64,000 nucleotides of DNA from Archegozetes longisetosus. Its lineage: Eukaryota > Arthropoda > Arachnida > Sarcoptiformes > Trhypochthoniidae. Made by a program: the position numbers and the translations under genes. Numbering within the stretch: the stretch's first letter is position 1; the number at the start of each line of letters is the position of its first letter. Where the stretch lies: the NCBI GenBank assembly GCA_018873245.2, contig JAEMBT020000004.1, positions 4,760,573 through 4,824,572 on the forward strand, written 5' to 3'. The notes below the pieces were generated by a model. The model was given only the letters and a program-made list of their open reading frames with translations, ran no database searches and was not told the origin of the DNA. This document shows positions 51,401 to 61,785 of the stretch, piece by piece.

Positions 51401-54362
51401 GAAAACAGGAAATAATGTGAAGTACAGGAATATTGTGTTGATTAGAGAGCAGTGTTTCTATTGAATCAATGCATTTCTCAATTGATGAACTGAAAAATAT
51501 TTGTAGATTAGAAAATATTCCATTAAAATTGAACTAATAATCAGTTTCCTGTTACTCACTTTTGCCCGAAATCAGTCATGATTAGAGCTAAATAGATAGC
51601 AAACGGGTTCTGTTCTTCTAAGCCTCTACAAACTGGTATGAGATTTGAATTAAAGTTTAGCTTAAGAATACTAGCTTTCCTTTCAATGTCCCTATTCTCA
51701 GAAAAAACGAGATCCCAGTTTTCATCAGTTTGCTCGAGTGAATGTAACTTCAATGCAATCAACATATTCCAACACCATTTGCTGAAATCTATTGTATTTG
51801 AAGATTTTGCTAATAATAGTAGGTTCTCACTTCCAAACTGCCTTGAATTCGAACTCTGAAAATCTTTGAGACTTTTGAAAGCGATGTGATTGCTGACTGA
51901 CAGATATATTTCAAAGCAAGATTTTGATGCTTTGCTATATCTAAAAACAGTGTTTTCTTTGATGAATTGAAAGACCAGTTAAGTCTTGAAAATATTATTC
52001 TAGCGATTCTATTCAGTAAACTATTGATTGGTTGTGAAATGATCCATTCAGACAACAAATTAATGCTATCTTCTTCGGGAACCCAGACATTTAAAGGTAT
52101 TTCACTGAATAGATCAATGCATTTCTGAAAAAAATCGCAAATATTGAAATTTTTATGGAAAAATTGAAAAACTCTAAAATTCACCTCATTATTGGTTTCG
52201 TGTACTAAAAGTTGATTTATAAGAACACTTGTTAATGAATTGTATCGTGCTATCAAATTAATAATAGTTTGCTTCCCTTTTTCTGTCATATTATTAGTTA
52301 ATTGCGGTGTTTGGAATGATATCTCAAAAATCTCTTTAATCAAAGTAGAAATATATTCATTTTCACTATTATTCCTAGAAATGGCCATATTATACAACAA
52401 ACATAATAGACTTTGAGACTCAGTCAATGTAAGAGAAGTTAGCTTTTCCTTAAAAAGGAACTGAACGGTCACTTCTTCGAACTTATTTTTCCAGTAATTG
52501 GCACTGAAGTAAGGGCAAAGTCCTCCCAACTCATCCAGTTCATCCCTTCCATTGTTGTAAACAACCCACAAGATATGCCACATCATTGATTCGGACACGC
52601 CATCAAAAGGGAAAACTGAGAGAAAGTTCCAAACGCCTTGTCGATTAGTTGTCAATATGGCTATCATTGATCGTAACATGAAATGGTCGAATTCGACTTG
52701 TAATCGAAGAATCAATGCCTGATCGTGTGTCATGAACTCAGCTTTACAAGTGACCCATAGGTCTGATACGACAAGAACAGTCCGTCTAATCATAATAATT
52801 GCATTTAAGAATGTGAAAAATTAATTTAATTTCCATTTTCATTCAGTACCTAATCATTGAACTGATATAAACCATCAACTCTTTGAATCGCAAACAGTTG
52901 AAACTTTGCAAACCTTGCTTTAAAATCTGAATTAACCTAGTGCTGAAAGCAAGTAACTTAAGTATTCTCAATTCAGTCGCTTCTGCAAATGAGCTGCCGT
53001 TTGAAACGTCTACATAAAAGCAAAATCTTAATGATTGCCACTTTTCAGGAATACCACATTCATACCGTTTAAGGTTTTAGTCATTGCAGCGAATTTCAAA
53101 ACATCATTGAAAGGAACTTGTTTCAAGAAACGAATTACATCTAGTTCAGCGATTTGCAAACGACTGTTTGTCACATCTTCGCCCTGCAATGAATTCAGAA
53201 CTGAACATCTTATTTAACAAACTTTTTATTTCATTTACATCATTCATATCAGGATCGACTAAATGCCACATCTCATCATTATTTGGATCCTTTTGTTTAG
53301 AGCTCTTTGGAATACCGATAAATTTTTCTCTTGATCTAAAAAATATAAGCCTTTAGTATTGCAATAACTTCTCAAAAGTTTCTGCATTTACATAATCGGA
53401 CACAAAATAGTTGATATAACTGTAATGCAATGATTCATGTATTGAGTCGCAAGTTCTGGATCAGAAACAGACATTGGACTTGGACATTGTATGAGACAAG
53501 CCGACCAAACAGAAGATCCTGCGGCACAACGGAGTACATGATTCAACAGAAACAAATGATCGTCAAGTGTCGCGATTGAGATAAACTCGGCTGACTTTAA
53601 TGAAAATATAACAAAACATTTGTTAAAGCTATTTATAAATTGAAGAACAAGTGAAACTACAAGACATACGATATTCAGCAACCAGTAGAGTGTTATTTTG
53701 ACGAAATCACTGTCTAATATTAAAGATCTTCTTTGATATGCAAATAGAGCTGATAATGCACTTCGCAATTTACTAATTTTGAGACTATGATCATTTTCGT
53801 TGATTATATCAGTCATCAAGTTTTCAATTTCCAAACGAACAAGTTGAGACAAGTACGAATTGATGCAATTATCATTAGCGACAGTCTCTCTCAGCCAAAG
53901 AAGATATTTTTCCAGTTTTTTAACATTTTCCTCGTTAATAACAGCCTCATCATATTTATGTTTTGCGTCCACAAGTCGTCCGTCAGAGCAACGACTTGTA
54001 CGAACTAACGATTTGCTGTTGAGCTGCCAAACTTTCTCTCGGATTAATTCGCAAGAATTCTTCAATTCATCGATTTTATGACAACATTCATTGTGCCTCT
54101 CTCGAGATTTCTCCAATTTAATCAATAGTTCATAAAACTCGTTTTCATTGATTCTGATATTTTCCTATCAAGCAATTTATAATTTAACGAGATATGAATT
54201 AGATTATTCGAAGAGGAATACCTGAACGAATTGTGTAACTAATTGTTGATTCTTATCTAATTGGGTGTTATTGTAAAGTGTCAACAGTTGATGTTCAGTG
54301 AACGGACGAATTGTACGCAATTTGTCAACCAAAAAAGTCTCACTTTTAGCTAAGCAATCCAT
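45464..54362 (-). CDS. EPG5: EPG5-like autophagy tethering protein, many exons
   Basis: One gene with many short introns, read on the minus strand. Checked junctions give exons 54362-54222, 54164-53670, 53594-53392, 53335-53239, 53183-53066, 53009-52850, 52785-52185, 52124 onward, 51489 onward, 50607-50022 and 49960-49822, with last exon 45755-45464; phases agree at these joins. The coding total suggests roughly 2,300-2,400 aa. Features that recall metazoan EPG5: the N-terminal RPFTEHQLLTLYNN and NEFYELLIK segments, a coiled region, CFRFKEL-like helical repeats, LNWSFN, CNGPACFEIE and a C-terminal IDDEAKILLLWYKI. EPG5 is a Rab7 effector that tethers autophagosomes to late endosomes or lysosomes. 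The protein is mostly helical, without catalytic motifs or membrane segments. The vertebrate N-terminal extension is absent or not found. The exon borders between about 51,830 and 51,990 and between 50,745 and 50,608 are not resolved. Family assignment is from remembered similarity only. Confidence 0.76.
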
Positions 54363-55685
54363 TTCTATAAAACTCTAATTTATATTTGATTTGAGGTCTG
54401 ACTTAATAGAAAAATAAATTGATTTTGAGTAAATTTAGTACGATCTTGAAATATAACCGATATAAAATTGTGTAACATCGCATTCGTATAGTTGTAGCAA
54501 TCACATGATTGCGATTAGTAATGTTTTTGGTTTGTTTTGTATGTAAACACTCTAACGCTTGACGACCATCTGTACCTCATCTCTAAACCTAACATCCCTT
54601 CAAAAACTCATGGTTCAGTCGAATAGCTTAATTAATAGCTTTAAAACACATATGTTTGGGGAATATTCAGTTGAATCACACAATTTTTGACTAAAATTGA
54701 ATGACTCCTATTGAGGACTTAATTGTTGTTAAGTAAATATACAATTACTATGTAATATATTTGCATTGCATAACATTGTACCGAATATTTGCTTAAGAGC
54801 ATTATGCGTTTGATTTTCACATTTTTAACCCAATTGGCATTTGAATAATGATAAAAAATAAAAGCACAACATTAACAAATGATAGATAGAATTAGTGAGA
54901 GCTATTAATAAAAAACTATACGTGAGAAACGCTTAAAACTAAATAGTTAAATACAGCACATCAGCTGTTCTGACAGAAATATGCATCACACAAAATCGTT
55001 CATATATTACATGTTCCAAGTATTCATTCATTAGCCTTATATTCAATTCGTTTTGCTTTGAGCTTACTTCTGGTAAAAATGCTGTTTCGTATCAAACCTT
55101 AACTTTTGGGATCTATATATTTGATAAGTAGTGAGTCTATGAAAGTGGTCATTGTCAGACGCATTTCAATTATTGCGAATAAATCCATATGAGTTATAGC
55201 ATTCACTAAACTCTTGCCTTCGTTTAGAGATAATTCAGTGCTTATATTCAGGGAATAACGCGGAACATTGCCTGAAAAATGATTTCCCTAACTTCTAATT
55301 TCATTTATGTACAGTAATAACGTCTGACTTGAATCAATAAATTTGATTTACTTTAACTTTGAAGATTAGAAAAAATTGTAATGTTTCGATTAATTAAATA
55401 AGAATTAGCTTAAATTAAGTAAAAGGCATTGAATCGAAGAACGTTGAGCTAACAGTCATTTTTCAAAAACGAAAACTTAAGAAAATAAGAGAACATAATT
55501 AATGATCAGGTTTGACGCATGTCTGACAAAAAAATATGGTTTGACATAAAAAAAAGTAGATTTGAGTTCAAAACAAAACAATAAAATTTGGTGTTATTTA
55601 TAAAAATAGTGTGGAAACTAAGTAAATTGAGAAGCAACTGATTGAAAGGCTGTTAAATGTTATAAACAGAACTGAATAGAATCTG
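54363..55685. other. Shared upstream region of EPG5 and ING genes
   Basis: The EPG5-like gene (minus) and the ING gene (plus) start on either side, so both promoters must lie in this 1.3 kb. The part next to EPG5 (about 54,540-54,620) is less AT-rich than the rest. No distinct core promoter motif was recognised. Confidence 0.45.
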
Positions 55686-56750
55686 ATGAAGATGTGGTCG
55701 TCTTCGTCATTCATAATGTCCGGTAATTCATCAGCAAATGAATCACCGCTTCATTCGATCGCGCAATACATCGAAGACTACATGGATTTAGTGGAGAACG
55801 TGCCGAATGATATCGCGCGACAAATAACACAATTACACGAACACAATCACAGATACCACCAGTTGTTGACTCAGTTGGAGTCTACTCTCGATCTGGTCTG
55901 CATTAAAACTACTAATGAGTTGCGAAAACGGAACTCAATGCTAAAAATCCAAAGATGTCTGATTGAGATCCAAGAGATCGCCGACGAAAAACTACTTCTG
56001 ATTCAATCGATTTTAGACCAGTTGGACGGAAAGGCACGTCAATTGGACTTTGATTACCGTTCGGTGACTTTGTTCAGTACAACACCAAATATTACAAACA
56101 ATTCTCGACTACAACTGAATAGTGGCAACAATTCAACGGTTGTTACAGCAAATCACTCGTCTTCTCAGAAAAGTGAGGGTAACAACAGTTCGGCCAATGT
56201 TTGCAATACTATTAACGCAATTAATAGTACAACAAATGAGATAGTTGGTAAAGAAGTACTAAACGGTAACTTAAATATGAGTTCAAATGCAAGTTCCAAC
56301 GTAACAACAACTCAGTCGACATCACTGTCAGGAAAGAGAGCGTCAGCAAGACGTAACACATCATCTCGTAGTAATCAGGACAACAATAATGACGGCAGTT
56401 CGGGTAAACGAACGGTGAAGAGAGGAGTGAAGGCTTCTAGTAAAGATTTGAAGAGAAGTAGAAGTAACTCAGCACTTAATAACAGCATCAGTAACAGTAA
56501 TAGTAATAGCAGTTTATTGTTGGCCAACAACTCTCCTCCGAATTTATACGAAGGGGCGCCAATAGACCCAGACGAACCAACTTATTGTCTTTGCGAACAG
56601 GTGTCGTTCGGTGAAATGATTTGTTGCGATAACTCGACGTGTAAAATAGAATGGTTTCATTTCTCTTGTGTCTCACTGAACACAAAACCTAAAGGCAAAT
56701 GGTTTTGCCCAAATTGTAGAGGAGAGAGAAGTAATATTCCTAAGAAATGA
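55686..56750 (+). CDS. ING1: ING1/ING2-type PHD finger chromatin protein
   Basis: An intronless 354-aa protein. The N-terminal ING domain (about residues 20-115: [20 protein letters not shown] and onward) is the helical part that joins histone acetyltransferase or deacetylase complexes. A long Ser/Asn/Thr-rich linker with basic clusters ([13 protein letters not shown]-like, 210-260) is probably the nuclear localisation region. The C-terminal PHD finger (about 300-345) shows the full Cys4-His-Cys3 set: C301, C303, C314, C319, H325, C328, C341, C344. The residues of the H3K4me3 aromatic cage are in place (Y300, S307, M311, W323). Role: reading trimethylated histone H3 lysine 4. The linker is longer and more asparagine-rich than in vertebrate ING1/2. 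ING1 and ING2 cannot be separated; ING3 and ING4/5 are less likely from the PHD wording. A second Met at residue 11 is a possible start. Confidence 0.94.
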   Translation: MKMWSSSSFIMSGNSSANESPLHSIAQYIEDYMDLVENVPNDIARQITQLHEHNHRYHQLLTQLESTLDLVCIKTTNELRKRNSMLKIQRCLIEIQEIADEKLLLIQSILDQLDGKARQLDFDYRSVTLFSTTPNITNNSRLQLNSGNNSTVVTANHSSSQKSEGNNSSANVCNTINAINSTTNEIVGKEVLNGNLNMSSNASSNVTTTQSTSLSGKRASARRNTSSRSNQDNNNDGSSGKRTVKRGVKASSKDLKRSRSNSALNNSISNSNSNSSLLLANNSPPNLYEGAPIDPDEPTYCLCEQVSFGEMICCDNSTCKIEWFHFSCVSLNTKPKGKWFCPNCRGERSNIPKK

Positions 56751-57304
56751 GACACACTTCTCTCATTTTCATCGAATGCACATGTCGTTTCAATTGTAAT
56801 ATAAAACTCATAATCATTTGTCGTAACGATCGTATATATAATGTTGTTTTTATTATTTGATTCATATTTACAGTTTTTTGAGTTTTATTTGAATTTATTT
56901 GATCTGTAATTTTTAAAGCGCAGCATATTTTGAGAATCATTTGTCTAAGTGCATTACAGTTATACTCAAATGCAGCTCTTTATTAATTCAACAGCAATTC
57001 TAACAGTTTTTAATTCTTCTGGTGAATGAGTTTATTTCTCGTCTAACATTTATTTACATTTAGCATCAAATTTTAGTACAAGTTTATCCAAAAATCAACT
57101 TTAAAACTATTTTAAACACATTTTCCGGTTATTCACTAAGCTTTTTTACCGGTTCTTTATTTTTATTAACTTTACCTCATATTATATAAAATAACATAAC
57201 ATTTCATCTCAAATAATTTAATTGATTAATTTAATTGTATCCAAATATAATTTCACCCTTCAATATAAATCATGAGTTATTAAAATAAATCTATTCATTT
57301 GAAC
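56751..57304. other. Convergent 3' region
   Basis: The ING gene and the dipeptidase gene converge here, so it holds both 3' UTRs. It is AT-rich with no coding content. The word CCGGTT occurs twice within 30 bp near 57,126-57,155, without an evident role. Confidence 0.5.
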
Positions 57305-58137
57305 TTACGAAACAATTGGAGTAATATCTTGACCAAAGCTAACGTCAACCACTTCGAAGCCACTTTCACTATTACTATTATATAACCATATCTTAACGCA
57401 TCGACTACATTGACCTGAACTGAGTTCTGGAGCAACGATTATATGTTTGCCGTCTTCAACATGTATAGCAATGCCTTCAGTGATAGCAACAATTGGTCTC
57501 TTTCTGACAACTATACATTCATTGAGTCTATCATTTCTACCCTCTCCTTGGTATCCCTCTGTTTTTGAAACGTAAAAATTTGTTAATTTGGATCATTGAG
57601 TAATTTATCAGAAAAAAGAGAACCCATTTTTATACCTGGTTTCCACTCGTTATAGTGTGGATTTAAATTGAAATTCACTAAATTCAATGCTCGATCAGTT
57701 TTTGGCCAAATAACAGGCATATCATTAGTGGTGCCGATGTCAGGCGTGGCTACATTAGATCCTGCACTCCATCCGACATAGGGTATGCCATCATTTAGTA
57801 CACGATTACGTATGGGTTCAATCAAATTGAATTCTTGTAGTTTATGGAGTAAGTTAAAAGTATTTCCGCCTCCAATCATAATGGCTTCGGCTTTACTGAC
57901 GGCTTCGGTATAGTTGGGAGTTTTATGAATACTGACAATCTTGAATTTTGGTAAACCGCCCTGCACTTTGTCTTCATATTCATCCCAACTGAACGAAACG
58001 GCAGCGAACGGAATGAAAAGTACTTGTTTTATTTTATCAGTTAAGAATTTGTTGATTAAATCCTCCGACCATTCCATGTATTTGGTTCCAGACATTGTCG
58101 AGTTTGATAGTAATAGTAACCGTGGTCTCAAAGACAT
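57305..58137 (-). CDS. Alpha-aspartyl dipeptidase (peptidase family S51)
   Basis: Exons 58137-57636 and 57558-57305 are joined across a 77-bp intron (CCA G|gtataa ... aacag|AG GGA) to give 251 aa. The enzyme family hydrolyses dipeptides with an N-terminal aspartate in the cytosol. The family signatures are all visible: the glycine-rich MIGGGNTF segment (about 87-94), the nucleophile Ser124 in VGWSAGSN, and His161 in the FNLNPHYNEW motif. The C-terminal half, encoded by exon 2, begins EGYQGEGRNDRL and carries the AITEGIAIHVED segment usual in this family. There is no signal peptide or membrane segment. Length is close to that of animal and bacterial PepE-like proteins (about 230-250 aa). Confidence 0.95.
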
Positions 58138-59325
58138 TCTTCACAATTTGATAATTTCAATAATCGTCCGCAATATTTGCCTAATATTTTCAACACTTTT
58201 AATGACTTTTTGAGAAATTTATTTGAGAAAATACTGAATAAATGGCTTAATAAGTTGAACGAATGAGAACAATTTGTCTGACTTAAAAAATGAGTTAATT
58301 GTAGTCTAAACTTTGAATTTATTAGTACTTAATTTGACTTATCTTTGGGGATTGTTCATAAACGACAACCGCCTGAGAGAAGGCTAGGAGTTAAAGAATA
58401 TTTAAAAACAAAGTTTTATTTTGCCGCTAAAAATGCCTAAGATTCTATAACAAGTTATTTTAATCTGAAGAGATTAGTCTCCATCAGAAGTTTTAAAGCT
58501 GACTGTTTAAACATGAAATAATTGAATAGTTTGATTTAAAATAGAATAGGAAAGAGAGCCATAGGTTGTATTAGTGTATGTCTTTTATGAATCTTCTCAT
58601 TGAAACAATTTTATCTAAAATCAGAGGCGTTTCTTCTAAATAAAGTTCTCAACAATTTATTGCTAATAAAGATACTAAAAAATCTTAATTAAGATGCGCT
58701 AACTGTTGCAGAAAAGTTAATGATATACCAATTAAAATAAAAGATTTGATAACTACTGAAAGCAAAGAAAACGACAGTATACTAGTTCTGAGTAAATTAG
58801 TTACGATTAGAACAAGTTTTAATAGTCTTAAAAATTTGAATCTCTCATTCTAATAATTATTATTGCAAATTATTGCTCATTATTGCTAATAAATTAAGAT
58901 GCAATCATCTAACAATACAATAGTACGAAAAATTGAAAACTTTAGAAAAGTCTAAACTTTATTATCAGTTGTGATTGATGAATTCAGTCAACTTTGAAAT
59001 ACTGTATTACATGACCTTATCATTGAAAATAATATTATATAAGCTAAACTAAGACTAGGTTAACAAACTTTACATTAGACATTCTCATCGAGTACTTGAC
59101 TATTATTTGATAAGAGTTGGTTAACTATGCTTTTAGATTATTTGAAAACATGATCAAACTTCAAACTGATAAGCAAATGGTTATAACTTTTATAAATTGA
59201 ATCGGAACTATCAGTTTTGCGAAGTGTTAGCGAACAACTCTTAAACACATATAGTCTGCGTTTCTATTTTGGTGAGTTAGAAATCGAGAAGTTTAATTGA
59301 AGCATAAGAAGATTTGAGATACAAA
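58138..59325. other. Divergent upstream region
   Basis: Lies between the start of the dipeptidase gene (minus) and the selenoprotein M gene (plus), so it contains both promoters. AT-rich, with no open frame or repeat worth naming. Confidence 0.5.
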
Positions 59326-60010
59326 ATGATTGTATCTTTAATTCACTTACTGCCATTATTACTGATCTCCAACAATCAGTACGCTAGAGTTGAAGTAAGT
59401 AAAGAACAGTTGAATTTTTGTTTTACCTCACTTAAAATACTAATTAATCTCTAAAATTGAACCATTACTAATGATCATAAGAAATAAATTAATCTTATAT
59501 TATTTAACTTTTGGACTAAATTTGAAATTTTTAAGCATTAAATTATTCTAATTTGGATTTGATTTTCTGGCAGAGTGTAGTAGTAAATAATAATAATATA
59601 GCAAATTAAACTCAATTAAAAGATATGAATATTTTATTTCTAACACTTAATGTCATTCAAATTCAGACATGCACTGGTTCCTGATTGAAACAAATGGGAG
59701 AGATTAAGCAATTTGTCTCTCAAGTGATGCCTTCATTGTAAGTGTTGTAGATGATTAACAATAATAAAAATTAAAGTATGAAATATTGAGCTAATTCATA
59801 ATATTTATGCATAGTAACAATGTTGAATGGAAGCAAACAAATAAAGCAGTACCTCTTCTTATTATATACGATAACAATTCAAAAGAAATAGAAAGAATTA
59901 ATCTTATCAACAAAACTTCTGAACAATGCACTTCATTGCTCTTGAAACGAGGATTTCGTAAGAGTTTATTCGCGGACTTCTTCAAGACTGTGACGATTCT
60001 GCAAAATTAG
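59326..60010 (+). CDS. SELENOM: Selenoprotein M (selenocysteine-containing, secretory pathway)
   Basis: Three small exons, 59326-59394, 59667-59737 and 59815-60010, join in phase at good GTAAGT donors and CAG/TAG acceptors to give 111 aa. Exon 1 is a signal peptide ending RVE. Exon 2 reads TCTGS, then TGA (59682-59684), then LKQMGEIKQFVSQVMPS. Exon 3 continues with FNNVEWKQTNKAVPLL, an acidic turn, KEIERINLINKTSEQ and KRGFRKS. This follows selenoprotein M throughout (family pattern: ETC-x-x-Sec, then LNRLKEVKAF, ERIPLSEMT, LGF). Selenoprotein M is a thioredoxin-like redox protein of the endoplasmic reticulum. The TGA is read as Sec29 because a SECIS element and AATAAA follow the stop. Oddities: the motif is C-x-x-x-Sec instead of C-x-x-Sec, and the C-terminal tail with an ER-retention-like end seen in vertebrates is missing. 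Alternative: a decayed gene with a true stop, which the intact SECIS argues against. Confidence 0.87.
59682..59684 (+). other. In-frame TGA read as selenocysteine
   Basis: This TGA interrupts the selenoprotein M frame five codons into exon 2, with clear homologous sequence on both sides. Ser28 precedes it and Cys25 lies four residues before. It sits one codon further downstream, relative to the conserved Cys, than in the usual C-x-x-Sec arrangement. Confidence 0.82.
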
Positions 60011-60324
60011 TCTTAGATTGAAATTCAAAGTCTTATTTTGAGGAAATACACAAGTAATCTGAATATTCGTTGAATGAGCAAAAACTTATTAAACCTGACT
60101 CTACATATCAGAATTTTATCAAAGAAAAAATCTATTGGAAGCAAAGTGAATCAAGTAGTCGAATATGAATATTTTTATTCAAAACTTTAAATCTGCAATT
60201 CTCTGATCTTTGCGAGTAAAAAATTTTGCTCCATTGAAATGCAAGCTTCATAGGTTTTGTTTATAAAATTAGTGTTACAATTATGTAAAATACTCTGTGC
60301 TTCATAAATACAAAGTTGTAGTAG

Positions 60325-60409
60325 ACTTTGACTTTTATCTTAATGATAGCATAAATTTAAACTTTTAGAAAGTGATTTTTGCTTGAAGTACATAAGTAAA
60401 AGTTAAAGT
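60325..60409 (+). promoter_or_regulatory. SECIS element, form 2
   Basis: Located in the 3' UTR, 315 bp after the selenoprotein M stop. Helix I: 60325-60342 (ACTTTGACTTTTATCTTA) pairs with 60393-60409 at 17 positions, with one bulge. The core quartet is ATGA (60343-60346) facing GA (60385-60386). Helix II pairs AGCA-t-AAAT (60348-60356) with ATTT-t-TGCT (60375-60383). The two unpaired adenines at 60359-60360 are 12 nt after the quartet, as in known SECIS elements. An apical mini-stem ACTTT/AAAGT (60361-60365 with 60369-60373) defines form 2. It recruits SECIS-binding protein 2 and the selenocysteine-tRNA elongation factor so that TGA is decoded as selenocysteine. Confidence 0.85.
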
Positions 60410-60446
60410 ATCAAAAATATGATCGTCAAATTTAATCTAAAAATTG

Positions 60447-60452
60447 AATAAA
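60447..60452 (+). terminator. Polyadenylation signal of the selenoprotein M gene
   Basis: AATAAA 38 bp after the end of the SECIS helix, the position expected if the SECIS lies in the 3' UTR of a short mRNA. Confidence 0.65.
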
Positions 60453-61323
60453 AGTAGAAAATAATTACAAATTTGTTTTAAAATAGCGATTTAGTTGCAC
60501 TTAAAAATATACTAAGCTGAATAAGTTGGGCAATATTGTCAGCTTGTATTCATAAAATAAGCGTTTATGTAAACGAGATATGTAACAATTTAGTAGCAGA
60601 AACAAAATTTATATATTCTAATAACTCAATATATAGTACCCAATAATGATAGCAAATGTGTATTATTATAAAATCGTGGCAAAAATTGAGTAAATTAGAA
60701 GTGGCGTGTGATCTGCATAAGGTAAAACTACTTATTGTTAATTCGCTACTTCAAAAAGTTCATACTCATAATTGGAGTCTTCATAGTTAGATACGGTATG
60801 TCTTCAGCACAACAATCAGTTTTGTGTGTGTGTGTGTGAGCTTATTACTTATGAGACTATTATCATTATAAATTTATTCATTGAAATTTAATGACTTGAA
60901 GATTCCAGAAAAGTTAATCTCTCAGATCTTACTTATTCAGAGATACAACTAAACTCCGTTTTAAACTAAATAAATACCACATATGATGTGATTCCTAACT
61001 AAAGTTTAAACTTGAAACAGGAAAACATTTTTGGCACTTAACTAATCATTATCCGTAAGTTCTGTTTCCGATAGTACAGCTCCAAACATCAATAAACAAA
61101 CTAATTCAAGAGACATTTAATTCGTCTCAATTTGATTTTCAAGTTTATGTCAAATTGAGAGTTAAGTTATTGTGAGAAAACTTTGTGCAGAAGTGCCTAA
61201 TTTTCACATAACTTAAGAGTTGAACGATTTGACTGACTTACCAAATACTTACAAAAATTTTTAGTTTAATTATTTCTCAAGACTATATTTTTGATTGTTC
61301 AATAAGACTATGTTCTGAAAACA
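60453..61323. other. Intergenic region
   Basis: No supported gene. It contains a short GT run at 60823-60838. It separates the selenoprotein M 3' end from the start of the small cysteine-rich protein gene and must hold that gene's promoter. Confidence 0.5.
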
Positions 61324-61785
61324 ATGTTGAAAATTAATAAATGGAGTTTGGAACATTGTTTTCTCGTTCTATTAGTTGTTACATTAGCTGTTTCGACGCA
61401 ACGCTTCAAAGAATGTGATGCTATTTTAGAAGATATTCAATTATGTCTCAACTCAACTAACACAGATTTCGGCATAACTTTTGGACAAGAACAAAACCTA
61501 CCCTCAAAACAGAGATGCTGCCTTCTTTTTTATGGACTAAATTGTGCTCAAAAATTGACTAGAAATGCAAATGCTTGTTCTAGTGAAAAGTCTTTACCAT
61601 TTTATAATTTGACAAAAACTATTGAGCAAAGCATTGAAAGTGATGGTTGTCAAGAATATAACTTAAACTTATGCTTCTTCCATTCTGTAGCCATAGTTCT
61701 AATCGTAATTGGAATTGCTACTGTTGTTGGTTTGATTGCATTGCACTATTTTTTCAGAGATAAGTTTTCAACTTTGAATACGTAG
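61324..61785 (+). CDS. Small cysteine-rich type I membrane protein, orphan
   Basis: A single-exon protein of 153 aa. Residues about 9-24 form a signal peptide. The next 95 residues make a small ectodomain with eight cysteines (C31, C41, C65, C66, C74, C85, C109, C117), an even number including an adjacent CC pair, consistent with four disulfides. Possible N-glycosylation sites are at N43 and N95. One strongly hydrophobic segment (about 121-143) is followed by a ten-residue basic-leaning tail. The layout is that of a type I surface protein or GPI-less anchor protein. I do not recognise the family; the cysteine spacing has some likeness to small arthropod Cys-rich secreted domains, but I cannot name one. 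The length, even cysteine number and clear signal/TM order argue that it is real. Confidence 0.7.
   Translation: MLKINKWSLEHCFLVLLVVTLAVSTQRFKECDAILEDIQLCLNSTNTDFGITFGQEQNLPSKQRCCLLFYGLNCAQKLTRNANACSSEKSLPFYNLTKTIEQSIESDGCQEYNLNLCFFHSVAIVLIVIGIATVVGLIALHYFFRDKFSTLNT

Noticed and set aside
52786..52793. ATG that would start an EPG5-like exon frame as a separate protein
   Set aside because: It lies before the intron acceptor ATTAG; the true exon begins at 52785 and is entered by splicing in phase 2.
53787..54081. Two overlapping plus-strand frames of 73 codons
   Set aside because: Both are shadows of exon 2 of the EPG5-like gene.
60889..60930. Second ATGA hairpin considered as a SECIS
   Set aside because: It lacks a pairing basal helix, has several mismatches in helix II, and lies beyond the poly(A) signal.
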